This document shows positions 1 through 6,954 of a stretch of DNA of 32,090 nucleotides, one piece after another (position 1 is the first letter of the stretch; every line of letters starts with the position of its first letter). A model generated the notes under the pieces. That model searched no databases. It had not been told where the DNA came from and saw only the letters and a program-made list of their open reading frames with translations. Location of the stretch: contig JBIQID010000019.1 of assembly GCA_044508215.1 (NCBI GenBank), positions 1 to 32,090 on the forward strand. The letters run 5' to 3'. This DNA comes from JAEZFI01 sp044508215. GTDB taxonomy: Bacteria; Actinomycetota; Acidimicrobiia; Acidimicrobiales; Microtrichaceae. The translations under genes were made by a program, and so were the position numbers.

Positions 1-1462
1 ACGCCCTGTGGTCCCAGCTCATGGTGAGGTTGCCGACCGAGTGGATCGCGATCGACTCGCTCCCGTCGGGCAGCTCGACCACCACCGGGCGGCGCTTGAC
101 ACCGTCGGTGGAGAGGATGGCGACCTGCGGCTGGTTGATGATCGGGGCCACGAACAGGGTGCCGTACGAGCCCGAGTTGGACAGCGTGAACGTGCCCCCC
201 GCCAGGTCGTCGGGCGACAGCCGCTTGCTGCGGGCCCGGGTGGCCAGGTCCGAGATGTCACGGGCGATCGCCCGGAGGCGCTTCGAGTCGGCCGAGCGGA
301 CGACCGGGGCGAGCAGCCCCTGGTGGTCGAGGTCGACGGCGATCGACAGGTTCACCGCGTGGTGCACGATCAGCTCGCCGTCGCCCATGCTGGCGTTGAT
401 GTGCGGGAACTCGGCGAGGGCGTCGACCACGGCACGGGCCTGGAACGGCAGGTAGGTGAGCGAGAAGCCCTCCTCCGCCTTGAAGGCCTCGCGAGCAGGA
501 CGCCGAGCCTTCTCCACGGCTTCGTAGTCGACCTCGACGGCGGTGATGACGTGGGGCGACGTGGCCTTCGACATCACCATGTGCTCGCCGGTGCGGCGCC
601 GGATGTTGTTGAGCGGCTCGATCGTGTCCTCGGGGGCGAGGGCGGACGACACGGCGGCCGGCTGGGCTGCCGGCGGCTGCGGCGCCGCTGCCGGGGCGGG
701 CTGCGCGGCGGGGGCGGGCGCCGGCTGGGCGGGAGCGGGGGCCGGTGCGGGCGCCTGCTCGACCGGCGCGGTGGGAGCGGCCGCCGGCTGCGGCGGTGCG
801 GCTGGGGCCTGGGGAGCGCTCGCTGCGGGCGCCTGGCCGGCGGACCGGGCGTCGAGCGCGGCGAGCACGTCCTCACGGGTGATGCGGCCGCCGAGGCCGG
901 TGCCCTGGATCTGGGACGGGTCGAGCCCGTTCTCGTGGATCAGCCGGCGGACCAGCGGCGAGAGGAGCCGGCCGTCACCGGCGCCGTTCCCGGAGGGAGC
1001 CGGCTCGGCCTGGGGCGCGGGCTGGGCCTGGGGCGCGGGCTGCGGGGCGGGCGCGGGCGGTGGCGCCTGTTGGGCGGCCGGCTGCTGTGCAGGTGCCTCC
1101 TGGGCAGGCGGTTCGGGTGCAGCGGGCGCCTCCTGGGCAGGCGGCGCCTCGGCCGGTGCCTCCTGGGCGGGCGGCGCCTCAGCAGCGGGGGCTGGCTCCT
1201 GGGCGGGGGCCTCCCCGCCACCGGCCTGGGCGTCGCTCACGACCACGAGCACCGTGCCCACGTCGACGGTCTCGCCCTCCGGCACGCGGATCTCCGTGAC
1301 GACGCCCGCCTCGGGCGACGGCACCTCGGAGTCGACCTTGTCGGTGGAGACCTCGAAGAGCGGCTCGTCCATCTCCACGTGGTCGCCGACCTGCTTGAAC
1401 CACTTCGTGATGGTGCCCTCGGTCACCGACTCGCCCAGCTGGGGCATCGAGATCTCGGCCAT
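1..1462 (-). CDS. sucB: Dihydrolipoamide acyltransferase (E2) of a 2-oxoacid dehydrogenase complex, C-terminus cut by window edge
   Basis: This is the E2 core subunit, which carries acyl groups on lipoyl-lysine and transfers them to CoA. Residues 1-78 form one lipoyl domain, with the lipoylated lysine at K42 in STDKVDSEV. A long Ala/Pro/Gln linker follows, then a peripheral-subunit-binding domain at about 164-202 (RLLSPLVRRL...GRITREDVL), a second Pro/Ala linker, and the catalytic domain from about 280. The frame runs off the window just after SWDHRA, so the active-site His is present and the rest of the DHRAFDG motif lies outside; about 25-35 residues are missing. The start ATG has AAAGG about ten bases upstream. 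It lies 52 bp downstream of lpdA and is probably co-transcribed. Actinobacterial E2 proteins of this type are often named SucB or DlaT and can serve AceE; aceE is in this window, so pyruvate dehydrogenase is a likely role. Substrate cannot be read from the sequence. Many relatives carry two lipoyl domains; only one is seen here. Confidence 0.93.
   Translation of the reverse strand, partial: MAEISMPQLGESVTEGTITKWFKQVGDHVEMDEPLFEVSTDKVDSEVPSPEAGVVTEIRVPEGETVDVGTVLVVVSDAQAGGGEAPAQEPAPAAEAPPAQEAPAEAPPAQEAPAAPEPPAQEAPAQQPAAQQAPPPAPAPQPAPQAQPAPQAEPAPSGNGAGDGRLLSPLVRRLIHENGLDPSQIQGTGLGGRITREDVLAALDARSAGQAPAASAPQAPAAPPQPAAAPTAPVEQAPAPAPAPAQPAPAPAAQPAPAAAPQPPAAQPAAVSSALAPEDTIEPLNNIRRRTGEHMVMSKATSPHVITAVEVDYEAVEKARRPAREAFKAEEGFSLTYLPFQARAVVDALAEFPHINASMGDGELIVHHAVNLSIAVDLDHQGLLAPVVRSADSKRLRAIARDISDLATRARSKRLSPDDLAGGTFTLSNSGSYGTLFVAPIINQPQVAILSTDGVKRRPVVVELPDGSESIAIHSVGNLTMSWDHRA
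1091..1180 (-). repeat. Imperfect tandem repeat encoding the E2 interdomain linker
   Basis: Three to four imperfect units of about 8-10 codons (EAPPAQEAPA type) encode the flexible linker between the lipoyl and subunit-binding domains. Such Ala/Pro linkers let the lipoyl domain swing between E1, E2 and E3 active sites. Near-identical units make the stretch prone to copy-number change by slippage. Confidence 0.6.
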
Positions 1463-1514
1463 GTGTGGGACCTTTCTGGATCAGGGAACGGGCACGCGCT
1501 CGAGCGCGGGCGGG

Positions 1515-2921
1515 TCAGTGCAGCGATCGACCGGTCAGCGAGAGCACGGTCTCGCCGAACAGCTCGCTGAGCGTCGGGTGCGGTTGGAGGAACTCGGCGA
1601 CCTCGTCGACGGTGGCCTCCCAGTTCACAGCCAGATACCCCTGGCCGAGCTGCTCGGTCACCCACGGCCCGACCATGTGCACGCCGAGGATCTTGCCCGC
1701 CCGGCCGTCGGCGCCCTTCTCGGCGATGATCTTCACGAGCCCGTCGGGCTCGCCCAGGATCACCGCCCGGGAGTTGCCGACGAACCGGCGCTTCGAGGTC
1801 ACCACGTCGAACCCGGCGTCGCGGGCCGATTCCTCGCTGTGGCCGGCGAAGCTGACCTCGGGGCTGCAGTAGATCGCCCACGGCACCTTGCCGTAGTCGA
1901 TGGGGACCGGGTTCTCGCCGAGCAGGTCCTTGATCACGCCGATGCCCTCGGCGAAGCCGACGTGCGCCAGCTGCGGCGTGGCGATCGCGTCGCCCACGGC
2001 CCACACCCCGGGCTCGTGGGTGCGGCACAGGGCGTCGGTCACGACGAAGCCGCGCTCGTCGGTCTGGACTGCTGTGCCGTCGCCGAGGAGGCCTTCGGTG
2101 AACGGCTTGCGCCCGACGGACACCACCACCAGGTCCACCGCCAGGGTCTCGCCGTCGCCGAACGCCACCGTGGTGCCACGGGACAGCGACGGCGTGTGAC
2201 CGGTCACCGACACGCCGGTGCGGATGGAGATGCCCTTCTTCTTGAACGCCCGCTCGACCACCGAGGTCACGTCCGAGTCGCAACCCGGGAGGATCTTGGG
2301 CAGGCCCTCGAGGATCGTCACCTGGGTGCCCATGTCGGCGAGGGTGGAGGCGAACTCGCAGCCGATCGCCCCGCCGCCGATCACCGCCGCGGTGGACGGG
2401 AGGGTGCGGAGGTCCAGGAACTCGTCGGAGGTGACCACGGTGTGGCCATCGGGCTCGAACCCAGGGATGAGGCGCGGCACGGAGCCCGACGCCAGGACCA
2501 CGGCACCACCGGTGATCACGGTGGACTCGCCCTCGTTCGAGACCTGGACCTTGCGGTCGGCCAGGAGCGTGCCCCAGCCGTCGTAGAGGTCGACCTTGCG
2601 GCCCTTCAAGAGCGTGCGGAGGCCGCCGGCCATCTGGTCGACGACCCGCTGCTTGCGGTCGATCGTGGTGGACCAGTCGACGCCGGGGCGCTCCGTGAGG
2701 ACGCCGAACTCGGCGGCGTGGGAGACCGTCCGGAACACGGCTGCGGACTCGAGCAGCTCCTTCGCCGGGATGCACCCACGGTGGAGGCAGGTGCCACCGA
2801 CCTTGTCCTTCTCGACGAGGGCGATCCGCAGACCGGCGCTGGCGCCGTAGAGCGCGGTGGCGTACCCCCCTGGGCCACCACCGATGACCACGACGTCGTA
2901 GTGCGTGTTCTCGTCCGACAC
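1515..2921 (-). CDS. lpdA: Dihydrolipoyl dehydrogenase (E3)
   Basis: E3 flavoprotein that reoxidises dihydrolipoyl groups with NAD+. The chosen start is GTG at 2921 because AAGGAG lies six bases upstream; the frame is open to an ATG at 2978 but the 19 extra residues look non-coding. That gives 468 residues, usual for the family. Seen: FAD-binding GGGPGG at 14-19, the redox disulfide C45/C50 in GGTCLHRGCIPAK, a second nucleotide-binding GGGAIGCEFA, and the C-terminal PHPTLSE with catalytic H448 and E453. It lies just upstream of the E2 gene on the same strand and probably forms an operon with it. With aceE at 6955-9681 it completes a pyruvate dehydrogenase set; E3 is normally shared with other 2-oxoacid complexes. 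Confidence 0.96.
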   Translation of the reverse strand: MSDENTHYDVVVIGGGPGGYATALYGASAGLRIALVEKDKVGGTCLHRGCIPAKELLESAAVFRTVSHAAEFGVLTERPGVDWSTTIDRKQRVVDQMAGGLRTLLKGRKVDLYDGWGTLLADRKVQVSNEGESTVITGGAVVLASGSVPRLIPGFEPDGHTVVTSDEFLDLRTLPSTAAVIGGGAIGCEFASTLADMGTQVTILEGLPKILPGCDSDVTSVVERAFKKKGISIRTGVSVTGHTPSLSRGTTVAFGDGETLAVDLVVVSVGRKPFTEGLLGDGTAVQTDERGFVVTDALCRTHEPGVWAVGDAIATPQLAHVGFAEGIGVIKDLLGENPVPIDYGKVPWAIYCSPEVSFAGHSEESARDAGFDVVTSKRRFVGNSRAVILGEPDGLVKIIAEKGADGRAGKILGVHMVGPWVTEQLGQGYLAVNWEATVDEVAEFLQPHPTLSELFGETVLSLTGRSLH

Positions 2922-3021
2922 CAGAGGCTCCTTCACCGCGGGGAACGCGGTCGAGCCTATCGGCATGTTCCCTGGCACTGAGCCGGGCCCCGCCGCCGGT
3001 CGGGGCCCGCGGCGGACGGTC

Positions 3022-3114
3022 CTACTGCGAGGCGAGCCAGACCTGGGCGGCGAAGGCGACGAGGATCGCGAGGCCGCAGAGCATGGCGAGGAGGATCAGT
3101 CTGCGGGTGCTCAC
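3022..3114 (-). CDS. Possible 30-residue single-pass membrane peptide
   Basis: In the 300-bp gap between lpdA and the SRPBCC gene, the minus strand has a GTG-initiated frame of 30 codons ending in TAG. It encodes a short basic start (STRR), then about 22 hydrophobic residues (LILLAMLCGLAILVAFAAQV) and a WLASQ tail. This has the shape of a small membrane protein. There is no clear Shine-Dalgarno site, only a G-rich stretch. It would precede lpdA on the same strand. In GC-rich DNA a chance hydrophobic frame of this length is plausible, so the call is tentative. Confidence 0.3.
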   Translation of the reverse strand: MSTRRLILLAMLCGLAILVAFAAQVWLASQ

Positions 3115-3221
3115 GAGGCCCGAATCTAGGGCCGCACGCGGCACTCCTCCCATCGGGGACCACGGGCCACGCCGCTACGCTGCGGCCTGCGTCACACGAC
3201 GCCCCGCCTGGAGGTGAACCC

Positions 3222-3683
3222 ATGCCGATCGACACCGACGCCCGTCGCACGTGGGCGAGTCGCACGATCGCTGCCCCGCCGGAGCAGATCTTCGCCGTGC
3301 TGTCCGACGCCTCGCTGCACCCGGTGATCGACGGCTCGGCGATGGTGAAGGCCCCCACCGGCAAGCCCGAGCCCCTGAAGCTGGGCAGCAAGTTCGGGAT
3401 GAGCATGCGGATGGGCCCGCTGCCGTACCGGATCGTCAACACGGTGGTGGAGTTCGAACAGGACCGGCTGATCGCCTGGCACCACCCGGGCAAGCACCGC
3501 TGGCGCTACGAGCTCGAGCCCACCGAGGGCGGCACGTTGGTCACCGAGACCTTCGACTGGTCGACGTCGCTGATCCCGAAGGTGCTCGAGCTGGTGCGCT
3601 ATCCCCAGCGCCACGAGGGCAACATCGAACGAACCCTCGAACGCCTGGAGAGGTACGTCACCACGACGTCGAGCTCGCTGTGA
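3222..3683 (+). CDS. SRPBCC-family protein (polyketide cyclase/START-like fold)
   Basis: A 153-residue protein with the pattern of the SRPBCC helix-grip fold: an N-terminal strand (RTWASRTIAAPPEQIFAVLSD), a central hydrophobic cavity region, then WRYELEPTEGGTLVTETFDW and a long C-terminal helix (HEGNIERTLERLERY). Members bind hydrophobic ligands, sometimes as cyclases or lipid carriers; the ligand cannot be predicted. The ATG is preceded by GGAGG seven bases upstream, a strong ribosome site. The stop overlaps the GTG start of the HAD hydrolase (GTGA), so the two are probably translationally coupled. Confidence 0.88.
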   Translation: MPIDTDARRTWASRTIAAPPEQIFAVLSDASLHPVIDGSAMVKAPTGKPEPLKLGSKFGMSMRMGPLPYRIVNTVVEFEQDRLIAWHHPGKHRWRYELEPTEGGTLVTETFDWSTSLIPKVLELVRYPQRHEGNIERTLERLERYVTTTSSSL

Positions 3684-4351
3684 GCGAGGCACGCCAGGAT
3701 CGACCGGGAGAACCCGCTCCGGCACCGTCAGGGCTCGCCGCCTGGGACTTCGACGGCACCATCACCCAGCGCGACACCCTCATGGGGTTCCTGGCCTTCG
3801 TCGCCGGCCGCCGTGCGCTCAGCGCGGTGGCGGCGCGGCGGATCGTGGCACTCGGTCGGGGCCTTCGCGACGACGCCACCCGTGACCGGGCGAAGGAGCG
3901 CGTCATCGGCGACCTGATGGCCGGTCGATCGCTGCAGGACCTCGAGTCGGCCGGGCAGCGCTACGCGGAGCTGCTGCCGGAGCAGTTCCGCCCCGAGGCG
4001 CTGCAGCGGATCCGCTGGCACGCAGGGCGGGGGCACACGCAGGTGATCGTGTCGGCGTCGCTCGTCTACTACCTGCGGCCGCTCGCCGAGGAGCTGGGCT
4101 TCGACGACGTCATCGGCGTCGAGCTCGCGGTGGACGAGCGGGGGGTGTGCACCGGCGAGTTCGTGGCACCCAACGTCCGCGGCGAGCAGAAGGCCGTTCG
4201 GTTGCGCGAGTGGCTCGACGCCAGGGTGCGCTCGACGGACGGCTCGCGCCCCGAGATGTGGGCCTACGGCAACAGCTCCGGCGACGACGCCCTCCTCGCC
4301 ATGGCGGACCACCCGACCTGGATGGGCCGCCGGGCCCGCCGCCGCCCCTGA
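3680..4351 (+). CDS. HAD-superfamily hydrolase, subfamily IB (SerB-like phosphatase)
   Basis: A 223-residue phosphatase-like protein. The HAD motifs are in order: DFDGT with nucleophile D23 and D25, VSAS with S125, a lysine in VRGEQKAVRL, and the acidic motif YGNSSGDDALL. An alpha-helical cap lies between motifs I and II, as in phosphoserine phosphatase and TIGR01490-type proteins. The GTG start at 3680 overlaps the upstream stop by four bases; the frame is open further upstream but only as a shadow of the SRPBCC gene. Substrate is unknown; relatives act on small phosphomonoesters. A strong hairpin lies 18 bp after the stop. Confidence 0.88.
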   Translation: MSEARQDRPGEPAPAPSGLAAWDFDGTITQRDTLMGFLAFVAGRRALSAVAARRIVALGRGLRDDATRDRAKERVIGDLMAGRSLQDLESAGQRYAELLPEQFRPEALQRIRWHAGRGHTQVIVSASLVYYLRPLAEELGFDDVIGVELAVDERGVCTGEFVAPNVRGEQKAVRLREWLDARVRSTDGSRPEMWAYGNSSGDDALLAMADHPTWMGRRARRRP

Positions 4352-4368
4352 GTCCCGAAAACGGCGAA

Positions 4369-4411
4369 CCGCGGGAGGGGCGGTGCCGTGCTGGCACCTT
4401 CCCTCCCGCGG
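4369..4411. terminator. Bidirectional hairpin terminator between convergent genes
   Basis: CCGCGGGAGGG (4369-4379) pairs perfectly with CCCTCCCGCGG (4401-4411). Inside, GGTGCC (4382-4387) pairs with GGCACC (4393-4398) over a five-base loop, separated from the outer stem by a 2x2 internal loop. This sits between the plus-strand HAD gene and the minus-strand dehydrogenase. There is no U-tract, as is common in GC-rich actinobacteria. Confidence 0.75.
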
Positions 4412-4436
4412 ATCGTGGGAAGTGTCCTTCGCCGGG

Positions 4437-5213
4437 TCAGCTCTTCGGTGGCATCCGGATGCCACCGTCGAGGCGGATGTCCTGCGCGTTCATGTAGTTG
4501 TTCGTGATCAGCTCGAGGGCGAGCGACGCGAACTCGGACGACTTGCCGAGGCGGTGCGGGAACAGCACCGACTGGCCGAGGGCCGCCTTGAAGGCCTCGG
4601 AGGCCTCGCCCTCGCCGTAGATCGGCGTGTCGATGAGGCCCGGGGCGATCGTGTTTACCCGGATCCCGGCAGCGGCGAGGTCACGAGCGACCGTGAGCGT
4701 CATTCCGACGACGCCGCCCTTCGAGGCGGAGTAGGCGGCCTGGCCGATCTGGCCGTCGTAGGCGGCGACCGACGCCGTGTTGACGATGGCGCCCTTCTGG
4801 CCGTCCTCGTCGGCCTCGTTCTTGTTCATGGCGGAGGCGGCGAGGCGGATGCAGTTGAAGGAGCCGACCAGGTTGATGTCGATCACCTTGCGGAACAGCT
4901 CGAGGTCGTGCGGGTTGCCGTTCTTGTCGATCGTCCGCGACGCCCAGCCGATGCCGGCGCAGTTCACGAGGGCGCGCAGCGGGCCCATCTCGACGGCCGC
5001 GTCGATGCCGGCCTGGACCTGCTCGGTCTCGGTCACGTCAGCGGCCACGAAGATGCCGCCGATCTCCTTCGCGAGGGCGTCGCCCTTCTCCTGCTGGCGG
5101 TCGAGGTCCATGACGACGACCTTCGCTCCACGCTCCGCGAGGAGCTGGGAGGTCGCCTCGCCGAGGCCGGAGGCGCCGCCCGTGACGACTGCTGAGAAAC
5201 CGTTGATGTCCAT
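4437..5213 (-). CDS. Short-chain dehydrogenase/reductase, type II 3-hydroxyacyl-CoA dehydrogenase-like
   Basis: A 258-residue classical SDR. Seen: NAD-binding TGGASGLG at 11-18, acidic D36 favouring NAD(H), NCAG at 84-87, N114, and the catalytic triad S148, Y161, K165 (YSASK). The insert around residues 93-105 and the C-terminal LDGGIRMPP resemble HSD17B10/type II 3-hydroxyacyl-CoA dehydrogenase, so a role in oxidising 3-hydroxyacyl-CoA in beta-oxidation or branched amino acid breakdown is likely; a general alcohol dehydrogenase cannot be excluded. The start ATG lies seven bases after a TAGGCT -10-like box, suggesting a leaderless transcript. Confidence 0.9.
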   Translation of the reverse strand: MDINGFSAVVTGGASGLGEATSQLLAERGAKVVVMDLDRQQEKGDALAKEIGGIFVAADVTETEQVQAGIDAAVEMGPLRALVNCAGIGWASRTIDKNGNPHDLELFRKVIDINLVGSFNCIRLAASAMNKNEADEDGQKGAIVNTASVAAYDGQIGQAAYSASKGGVVGMTLTVARDLAAAGIRVNTIAPGLIDTPIYGEGEASEAFKAALGQSVLFPHRLGKSSEFASLALELITNNYMNAQDIRLDGGIRMPPKS

Positions 5214-5226
5214 GCGGCGCAGCCTA
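5214..5226 (-). promoter_or_regulatory. Leaderless-type -10 box of the SDR gene
   Basis: TAGGCT (5226-5221 on the minus strand) is followed by seven bases and then the ATG at 5213. Transcription starting about seven bases after the -10 would begin at the start codon. No clear -35 is seen. Confidence 0.5.
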
Positions 5227-5329
5227 AACGTGGCCCCTGGGTGACCGCGAAACCGTCCTCGGGAAGCTGAAGTCCGGGGGAACCGATGCCGATGTCCTTC
5301 TTCGACCGGCGAGTCAGGAGCTGGAGGAC

Positions 5330-6211
5330 ATGGGTCGCAACGAGGTGGAACAGGACGTGGAGGAGCCGTCGGCGGCTCGACGGCGCGGGCCGTTCCGGCG
5401 CTTCGGTGGACGAGGCGGCGGGCCCCCGGGCGGATCGGCCTTCGACGCGAACGGCCAGGGCCGGCGCATCACCGCGACGCCCGCAGCTGCCCCGACGCTC
5501 GACGCGCTCACCGACCCTCCCGCCCCCACCGAGGTCGACGACACGATCGCGCCGGCCGACACGGCCGCGCCGGTCGACCCGACAGCTCCCGCCGACGCTG
5601 CACCCGGTGCGGGCGCCGCCCCCCGTGCGCCGGGAACCTTCGACGCGTTCGACGGCTTCGACTTCGAGCCGAGCTGGGTCGAGGCCGAGCGTGAGGAACC
5701 CGCCCGCCGCTTCACCATGAAGAGCCGAGGGCGGTCGAAGTCGAACAAGGCTGCAGCGCCGACCGAAGCACCGAAGACGGGCGCCGACACGATCACCATG
5801 TTCCCGAGCAGCACCGAGCAGCGGGTCTTCCCCGGCGGTCAGGCCAAGCTGCCGAAGCTCGGCGTCGTCGGCGACTCGCGGGTCCACTTCGTGGGCACCG
5901 CGTTCGTGCGGCGCCCCGAGGGGGAGGACGGCGACGGAGAGCGGAACGCGTTCGAGGAGTACTTCACCTTCGAGTCGCTCTTCGAGCGGGGCGGCCCGGT
6001 CGAGGCGCTCTCGACGAAGCCGTGGGAGATCCTGGGCCTGGAGCCCGGATCAGCGTGGAGCGACGTGGTCGCCGCCCACCGGCGGCTGGCCAAGCTGCAC
6101 CACCCGGACGCCATGGTCGACGCGGACCCCGAGGCCGTCGCGGCAGCGGAAGAGCGGTTCCGTCAGATCAACTGGGCGTACGGGGAGCTCAGCCGGACCC
6201 GACGGGACTGA
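5330..6211 (+). CDS. Protein with C-terminal DnaJ (J) domain
   Basis: A 293-residue protein. Residues 1-140 are low-complexity, rich in Ala, Pro, Asp and Arg, and probably disordered. Residues 150-225 form a less biased middle region (RVFPGGQAKLPKLGVVGDSRVHFVG). The last 65 residues are a J domain: KPWEILGLEPGSAWSDVV, helix II (AAHRRLAKL), the essential HPD motif (HHPDAM), and helix III (FRQINWAYGEL). J domains stimulate Hsp70 ATPase; a C-terminal position with no zinc-finger or C-terminal DnaJ domains marks it as a specialised co-chaperone, not DnaJ itself. GGAG motifs lie 2-15 bases before the ATG. The frame stays open and protein-like for about 100 bp upstream without an ATG, GTG or TTG, so the true N-terminus is uncertain. 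Confidence 0.8.
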   Translation: MGRNEVEQDVEEPSAARRRGPFRRFGGRGGGPPGGSAFDANGQGRRITATPAAAPTLDALTDPPAPTEVDDTIAPADTAAPVDPTAPADAAPGAGAAPRAPGTFDAFDGFDFEPSWVEAEREEPARRFTMKSRGRSKSNKAAAPTEAPKTGADTITMFPSSTEQRVFPGGQAKLPKLGVVGDSRVHFVGTAFVRRPEGEDGDGERNAFEEYFTFESLFERGGPVEALSTKPWEILGLEPGSAWSDVVAAHRRLAKLHHPDAMVDADPEAVAAAEERFRQINWAYGELSRTRRD

Positions 6212-6348
6212 CCGCCGCGCCAGCAGGGCTCCGAACAGCAGCGCGGCCACGACGCTCGCGGCGAGGCACGCACCGACGAACAGGATCGGAACGAGCACGA
6301 GGCACCCCCTCTCTGTGCGCCCTGCGACCGGCGGACCGGCCACGAGGT

Positions 6349-6834
6349 TCAGAAAAGGCTATTCGGGGGGCCTGCTGAGGTCGCGGATGGTGGCGGTTCC
6401 TCGTCCTCCCACATGGCAGGGTCCGCCGACGCCGCCACCGCCAGTGCGTCGACGAAGTCGTTCATCTCGTCGCCCGAGTGGCCCTTCACCCACGAGAACG
6501 TGACGTCGCCCCGCTCGAGCACGAGCGCGATGAACGGCTCCCAGAGGTCACGGTTCGCGACCGGCTGCCGCTGGCTGTTCCGCCAGCCACGCCGGAACCA
6601 GCCCTCGTACCACCGCTGCCGGAAGCAGTTCACGACGTAGGTCGAGTCGCTGCGCACCTCGAGCGGTCCGTCGATCGCCTGCACCGCCCGGTAGGCGGCG
6701 GTGATCTCCATCCGCTGGTTCGTGGTGTGGGCGGCGCCGCCCGACGCCCAGCGGTCGCGATCGACCGCCCACGCCCAGCCTCCGGGCCCGGGGTTCCCTC
6801 GGCATGCACCGTCCGTGTAGACCACCGTCGCCAC
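6349..6834 (-). CDS. rnhA: Ribonuclease HI
   Basis: A 161-residue RNase HI, which cleaves the RNA strand of RNA-DNA hybrids (R-loops, primers). All catalytic residues are present: D8 in YTDGACRGNPGPGGW, E43 in NQRMEITAAY, D63 in RSDSTYVV, H119 in KGHSGDEMN, and D129 in NDFVD. The GTG at 6834 is chosen because the family starts right before this first strand; an upstream ATG at 6978 would add 48 residues of Gly/Pro-rich sequence and overlap the aceE start. A poorly conserved acidic tail (WEDEEPPP) closes the protein. It diverges from aceE. Confidence 0.93.
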   Translation of the reverse strand: MATVVYTDGACRGNPGPGGWAWAVDRDRWASGGAAHTTNQRMEITAAYRAVQAIDGPLEVRSDSTYVVNCFRQRWYEGWFRRGWRNSQRQPVANRDLWEPFIALVLERGDVTFSWVKGHSGDEMNDFVDALAVAASADPAMWEDEEPPPSATSAGPPNSLF

Positions 6835-6940
6835 CGGGCGGACCCTACCGCCGGCGCCTCCTGCCCCCGGTCGCACCCCCCCGATCCCGACGAATCGCGG
6901 ACCTACCGACGGGTAACCGAGCAAGTCCGAAGGGCGTCGA

Positions 6941-6954
6941 TAGGGTGCAGTCCA
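6941..6954 (+). promoter_or_regulatory. Leaderless-type -10 box of aceE
   Basis: TAGGGT at 6941-6946 is followed by eight bases and the GTG start of aceE. There is no Shine-Dalgarno site in that gap, consistent with a leaderless mRNA. No convincing -35 hexamer is seen. Confidence 0.5.

Noticed and set aside
543..2981. 812-codon plus-strand frame across the E2 and lpdA genes
   Set aside because: Low-complexity Ala/Gly and Arg-rich translation, antisense to two well-conserved enzymes; a codon-bias shadow.
6050..6343. Minus-strand frame with a hydrophobic segment next to the J-domain gene
   Set aside because: Only about 30 codons (6212-6310) look membrane-like; the rest is antisense to the conserved J domain, so a real gene is unlikely.
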